From positions 1-10,927 of the forward strand of contig NZ_JBKHDN010000088.1 of assembly GCF_046541315.1 (NCBI RefSeq): a stretch of 10,927 nucleotides of DNA, given 5' to 3'. How positions within the stretch are numbered: position 1 is the first letter of the stretch; each line of letters opens with the position of its first letter. Both the position numbers and the translations under genes were made by a program. A model generated the notes under the pieces. The model was not told the origin of the DNA, ran no database searches, and saw only the letters and a program-made list of their open reading frames with translations. This DNA is from Lamprobacter sp046541315. Lineage in GTDB: Bacteria; Pseudomonadota; Gammaproteobacteria; Chromatiales; Chromatiaceae. Shown piece by piece: positions 7,184 to 10,927 of this stretch.

Positions 7184-7214
7184 TAGACGCAAGCGCCCCA
7201 AAGTCTGCTACAAT
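7184..7214 (+). promoter_or_regulatory. probable promoter of tRNA-Ser
   Basis: TGCTACAAT (7206-7214) is a good extended -10 with hexamer TACAAT, ending 11 bases before the mature tRNA 5' end. TAGACG (7184-7189) is a weak -35 with a 19-base spacer. The rest of the csrA-tRNA gap (7036-7183) shows no gene and no clear terminator. Confidence 0.5.
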
Positions 7215-7225
7215 TTTCCCCCTAC

Positions 7226-7316
7226 GGAGAGATGGCCGAGTGGCTGAAGGCGCTCCCCTGCTAAGGGAGTATGGGTTAATAGCCCATCGAGGGTTCGAAT
7301 CCCTCTCTCTCCGCCA
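7226..7316 (+). tRNA. serV: tRNA-Ser (anticodon GCU)
   Basis: The 91-base gene folds as a class II tRNA. Acceptor GGAGAGA (7226-7232) pairs with TCTCTCC (7306-7312), followed by discriminator G and an encoded CCA (7314-7316). The anticodon loop CTGCTAA holds GCT and reads AGC/AGU serine codons. A long variable arm (TGGG/CCCA) is typical for serine, and the T arm GAGGG-TTCGAAT-CCCTC is complete. Location right after csrA matches serV of enterobacteria. Genes downstream change abruptly from housekeeping to broken mobile DNA. Confidence 0.97.
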
Positions 7317-7320
7317 TTTT

Positions 7321-7358
7321 TGATCTTAACAATTTGAATTATAAAGAGTTTAAGATCA
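7321..7358. repeat. AT-rich inverted repeat just after the tRNA
   Basis: TGATCTTAA (7321-7329) and TTAAGATCA (7350-7358) are perfect 9-base inverted arms around a 20-base AT-rich loop, starting 5 bases after the CCA of tRNA-Ser. It lacks a following T-run, so it is not a standard terminator. It may be an RNA processing hairpin or a remnant of an attachment region. Confidence 0.5.
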
Positions 7359-7373
7359 GAAATCCTGCCTAGA

Positions 7374-7411
7374 CCACCTCAAAGACTACCCTTTGAAGTG
7401 GCATCATTTTT
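7374..7411 (+). terminator. rho-independent terminator downstream of tRNA-Ser
   Basis: CCACCTCAAAG (7374-7384) pairs with CTTTGAAGTGG (7391-7401) with one mismatch and a 6-base loop. A run of five T follows at 7407-7411. The outer AGACCA (7371-7376) and TGGTCT (7411-7416) are also complementary, so the opposite strand has some terminator potential. It most likely ends the tRNA-Ser transcript. Confidence 0.65.
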
Positions 7412-7662
7412 GGTCTTTGTCTGCGCATCGCCGATAACGACCGGTCCTGGCTGCCGCGGTAACTCTCTCCTTCTTCGGGTCCACTTCACGGGGCTTGGAT
7501 CATCACTCGGTGAAAAACTGGGCATTCCGATAGGCGATCAACCACACTGAAGGCGTGGCAGTAGTACCGGGTTGGCCTACCCTTGGACATGCAAATTAAC
7601 CGAGGGAACAGTCGTTCCCCGATGCCTCTACCTCTGTTGACTCTAGTGCAGAACGACGTCGT
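7412..7662. other. intergenic stretch without a supported gene
   Basis: No gene is supported here. An 84-codon - strand frame (7486-7740) shows no recognisable motif and overlaps the pseudogene start. The only structure seen is a short perfect hairpin GGGAAC-AGTC-GTTCCC (7604-7619). The stretch may be eroded remains of earlier insertions. Confidence 0.5.
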
Positions 7663-8219
7663 ACGCCAAACCATGATCGTTTGGATCGCGCCAAACATCG
7701 GCAGTCGGTGGCGCAATCGCAGCAGGCTGGTCTGAGTCAACGTGCGGTGATCGCCAGTGCCGGCATCACACGCAGCACCCTGTGTGATTTGAACGCTCGC
7801 TCAGCGTCCACGGCACCGGTGCTGGGCTGGCCGCCTTCGTTGAGACGCTTGAGGGCGTGGAGTGGTTGCGCCGGGTGTAGGTTGCCATGCAATGAACAGT
7901 GAGCAGGGCGGCGCGGGCGTGCGCGTGGTCTGTGACGTTCTCGAGCGCAGTGGACTGTCGGCGTTCATCCGGTGCCTCCTTCGTCACGCAGCAGGCGTTA
8001 CAGGTCGACCTGGAGGCGCAGATCGTGAGCGCAGCCACCCACCTGTGCGAGAGATTGGCCCAAGCCATCTCCCATCGCACTGGCGCAGCGGGCGTCGATG
8101 CCTTCCATGCCGGTGCGCAGGCGCGGTTTGCAGGCGTTGAACAAGGACAAGCGCAGCGGGTCGCGGCCGCGCGTGCGGCACACTGGGAGCGGCAGATCAT
8201 CACCGACGCCAACAGCTAT
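7663..8219 (+). pseudogene. broken gene, 5' part resembling DUF6399-type transposase-like proteins, cut by the IS
   Basis: Pieces of one protein appear in three frames. PNHDRLDRAKHRQSVAQSQQ and GLSQRAVIASAGITRSTL (to about 7794) look like a helix-turn-helix start. GLAAFVETLEGVEWLRRV follows in another frame (from about 7815). EQGGAGVRVVCDVLERSGLS is in a third (7904-7969). GASFVTQQALQVDLEAQIV is back in the second (from 7971). From memory this order matches large transposase-like proteins common in purple bacteria and cyanobacteria. Lesions: the expected ATG reads ACG (7663), there is a frame change near 7800, TAG at 7878, TGA at 7893 with a lost base there, and an extra base at 7970. The catalytic part I would expect next is absent. 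From about 8030 the frame stays open to the IS but the family match fades, so a deletion or a fusion is possible. Confidence 0.6.
8214..8219. repeat. left copy of 6-bp target-site duplication AGCTAT
   Basis: AGCTAT borders the left inverted repeat of the IS and recurs directly after the right one (10311-10316). Six bases fits the 5-6 bp duplications usual for IS1634-like elements. Confidence 0.85.
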
Positions 8220-8311
8220 CCCAAGTTCCACAGTTAGGGACGTAACCCCCTGTTTTCCTTGATCCAGGATCTGAAAAAATGTCACAACACTTGACTTGAT
8301 TACTGGGGCAA
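8220..8311. repeat. left terminal inverted repeat of the IS
   Basis: This matches the reverse complement of 10219-10310 at about 83 of 92 positions by eye. The transposase stop codon TAA (8300-8302) lies inside it. Confidence 0.9.
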
Positions 8312-9980
8312 CGCGATACCGATCTCCTTGAAGAGCTGCCGGTGCTCCGGCGTCAAGCGTGACAGCCCGCTGTATTCACGACTGCCGGCTTTGACCCGAT
8401 GCTGCTGAATCTGGCGCAGGATGCGTCACGCCCGCTCCGGGGAGTACTCGCGACCGGCGGCCGTCAGGCACGTGCGCAGAAGACGATAGAGCACCCGGGC
8501 CAGGAAGCAGATCAGGGCATGCGCGCGAATGCGAGTCGGTAAGCGGTGGTCGACCGGCGCCATCTCGATCTCGGACTTCAGGACGCGGAAGCCGCGTTCG
8601 ATATCGGCCAGCGAGCGATAGCGCGCCACCACCGCCTCGGCGCTCAAGTCCTGGAGACTGGTGACCAACAACAGCTTGCCATCGAGGCGCTCGGCGGCCT
8701 GCCAGGCCCTCTGATCGATCAGGTCACTGAACTGCGGCGAGCCCAGGTCGGCCTTGACGATGAGGCTGAGGCGCTTCTCGAGCACGGCCTGATGGAAGCG
8801 CTTGTAAGCCCCGCGATCTGTCGCACGCCGGCCGCGCACGGGTTTGCCTGCATCTTGATCATTGAGCCGCTCGGCCAGGTGTTGGCCGAGTGCATCGAGG
8901 GCCTCGATCGCCTCCCGGCGCGCCCGGGATTGTTCGGCGGCACGGGTGGCATTGTGGGCGATCACCAGCCGGCGCTCCTGCCAACGCGTCTCGCCGATCA
9001 CGTCGGCATCCGGATCGCACACCGCCGCCACCAGGCGGGGAGGGTGTTCGGCGATCAGCTCAGTGAACTCGGCGTAGCGACGCCCCGGCACGGCGAGGAT
9101 GGAGTCCACTTGCAAGCCCTGCGCATACCCCAACGCCTCGAGCCCATCGATGTTGTCGATGCTCAACAGGCCCCGATCGGCAACGATCACCACCTGTTTG
9201 AGCCGGAAGCGCTTAAGCAACCGCTCGATCATCGGTGCCAGCGTGGTGGTTTCGGCCACGTTGCCCTCGAACACCTCGTGGGCGATCGGCAACCCGTCGG
9301 CACTTTGGACGACACCGAGCGCCACCTGGCAATCGATCCCTCCGGTGTCCTTGCTCAGTCCATGGCGGCGCAGGTCGCCCGCGCACTGGCCGGTGCCGTG
9401 GATGCGCACCGTGGTCACGTCATAGAAGACCACGCTGAGATCCTGAGCCAGTAACGGGCGCAACGGCTTTGCCACCGCGCACTCAACCGCCTCGTTGTGC
9501 TCCTCCAGCGCGTCCATCGCGCGCAGCCGCTGTTCATGAGGCAGCTCATTAGCCGCGAACTCGGGCAGATGCGTGCGCTCCTGCAGCCACTCCAGCAGCC
9601 CGAGCTTGCTGCTTGGCTCGGCCAGGCGAACACCCTCGCGCGGATGAGCGCATCGGCGTCGAATGGGCGACGGGAGGAACGCAGCGCTCGGCGCAGGGCC
9701 TCGCCGAGGCCCAGTGCCTGCCAGAGCTGATGCAGGGTCCAAACATCCCCGTAGCTGCGTGCGGTCTCGAACACCGGTGCTTGCGGCATGGATTCGGGGC
9801 GCCCGACAGCACGTTGCAGGCCGTGGATGAGTGGCTCGAGATCGGCCGCCTCGAGCTGATCGACTCGCCCGAGGCTGGCCACGACGCGCTGCTTCACCTT
9901 GCCGGCCGCATCCCGATAGCCTTCGACCCGCTGCAGGTAGCGCCGCGGACCCGATTGGGTGATACGCGTGTACAGGCCAT
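8300..9980 (-). pseudogene. IS1634-family transposase, frameshifted and with an in-frame stop
   Basis: A DDE transposase split by damage. The N-terminal piece (TQSGPRRYLQRVEGYRDAAG, KVKQRVVASLGRVDQLE) runs from about 9970 to 9628 and ends at DADALIRARVF. The sequence then shifts frame near 9627 to RLAEPSSKLGLLEWLQ; about 4 bases appear lost at this point. The main piece carries Asp in FYDVTTVRIHG, Asp in VVIVADRGLLS, and a YREK-like RYRSLADIERGFRVLK with Glu. A TGA at 8426-8428 interrupts it, but the same frame then continues 41 codons (RILRQIQQHRVKAGSREYSG and onward) to TAA at 8300, showing the stop is a mutation. The start also looks damaged: ATG 9980 is one base out of phase with LYTRITQSGPRRYL. 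Three lesions suggest an old, decaying copy rather than a sequencing error. Confidence 0.88.
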
Positions 9981-10218
9981 CACCTTAGGCGATCCCGCGG
10001 CTGATAAGCAATCCGTGCGTCCAGCACACAGTGACACAACGCAATGGGGCGGGCTACACGGCTACGCCGACACGTCGCTGCCTGATAGGAGCGTTGTACT
10101 GGGAGCCTCTCTGTCAGGTGGTTCCCGCACCAACACTCAGCAGACCGTCGTGAAGGCAACCACTGATCCCGCTCACGGCAGCTCAACGACAGCCCTTCTA
10201 CCGGAGAGTGATCGCGAC

Positions 10219-10310
10219 TTGTCCCAGTTAACAAGTCAACTGTTGTGACATTTTTTAAGATCCTGGGTCAGGGAAAACAGGGGGTTACGCCCCTAACTGT
10301 GGAACTTCGG
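10219..10310. repeat. right terminal inverted repeat of the IS
   Basis: Partner of 8220-8311. It borders the transposase-start side, after roughly 240 bases of apparently non-coding IS DNA (9981-10218). Confidence 0.9.
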
Positions 10311-10316
10311 AGCTAT
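10311..10316. repeat. right copy of target-site duplication AGCTAT
   Basis: Identical to 8214-8219. Both copies read as AGC TAT (Ser-Tyr) in the frame of the interrupted gene. Confidence 0.85.
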
Positions 10317-10927
10317 CGTTCTCCGGCCGAGGCGAGCACCGATGCCCTCGCCGGCGGCATCGAGAACCTGTTACGACGCGGCATGATCAAGGGCGATCGC
10401 GCAGTCGAGGCCTTCAACGGCTTGCTCAGCGGTCTGCAGAACGGGGAGGGCTGGCAGGGGGCGATGGCGCAGGCGCGCGAGCGTTATGGCGATGCGATTG
10501 GCACCCTGGCCGATTATCAGCTGCAGACGCTGCCACCACAGGCGCTAACGGAGTCTCAGGAGGCGTTTTACCGCAGCCGGGTCGATTGGGCATGGATGGG
10601 CCATACCGCCCTCAGCGGTGTGGAGATCACGACACCCGGACATCAGGCGCAACTCGACCGGCTGATCGATGAACATGGACCCGAACTTGGCCAGGCGATC
10701 GCCGGGCAGTTAACTGAAGCCGCGCACAGCCTCGACAACAACAAGCTGACGGGCATCATCGCCTATAACCGGGCACAGTTGGTGGTCGATGAGTCGGAAA
10801 ACAAAATGTTGGAATCCGGCTCGATTAGCGGGGCACTGATCCATCCGGCAGTCACTGGTGGCGATCGACCCCCTCGCGGCAGATCTCGGAACGGGCTGCG
10901 GCTTGAGCGATGCCTGGACTGTGCGTA
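10311..10927 (+). pseudogene. 3' part of the gene interrupted by the IS, unidentified, running off the window
   Basis: An open frame begins SYRSPAEASTDALAGGIENL and continues without a stop to the window edge, about 205 codons. It is the direct in-frame continuation of the frame left of the IS (...HWERQIITDANSY), joined at the AGC TAT duplication. The protein is Ala/Gln-rich, mostly helical in appearance, with GMIKGDRAVEAFNGLLSGLQ, LSGVEITTPGHQAQLDRLID and ALIHPAV. I do not recognise a family. The helical, linker-like texture recalls phage virion or tail-associated proteins, but this is only an impression. Near 10838-10860 the better protein reading moves one frame (AIDPLAADLGTGCGLSDAW), suggesting an additional indel. 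An ATG at 10383 could be a restart. Confidence 0.5.

Larger units (their letters stand above)
8220..10310 (-). mobile_element. IS1634-like insertion sequence, 2,091 bp, transposase inactivated
   Basis: The ends are near-perfect inverted repeats of about 92 bases (8220-8311 and 10219-10310; I count 9 mismatches), beginning CCCAAGTTCCACAGTTAGGG on the left and CCGAAGTTCCACAGTTAGGG on the right (reverse complement). They are flanked by the direct repeat AGCTAT. A single transposase of IS4-superfamily IS1634 type lies on the - strand and ends inside the left repeat. About 240 bases between its start (near 9980) and the right repeat hold no supported gene. The transposase is broken, so the copy is non-autonomous, though its intact ends could still be moved by a related enzyme supplied elsewhere. 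Confidence 0.9.

Noticed and set aside
7486..7740. 84-codon - strand ORF after tRNA-Ser
   Set aside because: No motif or good ribosome site, and it overlaps the more convincing + strand pseudogene start.
7766..8212. 148-codon - strand ORF
   Set aside because: Cys/Ser/Arg-rich shadow of the + strand frame that continues in register across the IS.
8546..9454. 302-codon + strand ORF inside the IS
   Set aside because: Antisense shadow of the transposase, which carries the DDE motifs on the - strand.
9980..10234. 84-codon - strand ORF upstream of the transposase
   Set aside because: No recognisable pattern, ends in the terminal repeat region, and IS1634-type elements carry a single gene.
9613..10248. 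211-codon + strand ORF across the right part of the IS
   Set aside because: Opposite the transposase N-terminus and into the inverted repeat; no motif.
1..10927. CRISPR array, defence island or retron
   Set aside because: No regularly spaced short repeats, cas-like genes, reverse transcriptase or toxin-antitoxin pair are visible in the window.

Overview
The window comes from the chromosome of a high-GC gammaproteobacterium. A purple sulfur bacterium or close relative (Chromatiales) is my best guess, from the protein flavour and from the gene order; no photosynthesis or sulfur gene is present to confirm it.

Positions 1-7316 are a compact housekeeping block on the + strand: pncC, recA, recX, alaS, lysC, csrA and tRNA-Ser(GCU), preceded by one small divergent cupin gene on the - strand. 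The order mixes two known arrangements: pncC-recA-recX-alaS-csrA-tRNA-Ser as in enterobacteria, and alaS-lysC-csrA as in Pseudomonas. Junctions are tight. recA and recX overlap by 8 bases, alaS and lysC are 4 bases apart, and an unassigned 57-codon reading frame fills the recX-alaS gap with ATGA overlaps at both ends. lysC carries a strong internal Shine-Dalgarno and GTG at codon 247, which fits a separately made beta subunit of an alpha2/beta2 aspartate kinase.

Positions 7317-10927, after the tRNA-Ser, are a decaying accessory region. It starts with an AT-rich hairpin and a rho-independent terminator. A broken gene follows whose start resembles a family of large transposase-like proteins (DUF6399 type); it has shifted frames and stop codons. 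A 2,091-bp IS1634-like insertion sequence (8220-10310) is inserted there. It has about 92-bp terminal inverted repeats and a 6-bp target duplication (AGCTAT). Its own transposase is broken by a frameshift and an in-frame stop. Removing the IS and one copy of the duplication restores one open frame across the insertion site, which runs on to the right edge of the window. The product of that interrupted gene is not identified.

Functionally the left part covers NMN deamidation, recombinational repair and its modulator, alanyl-tRNA synthesis, the first step of the aspartate amino-acid pathway, and a global post-transcriptional regulator. The right part is a layered graveyard of mobile DNA next to a tRNA gene.
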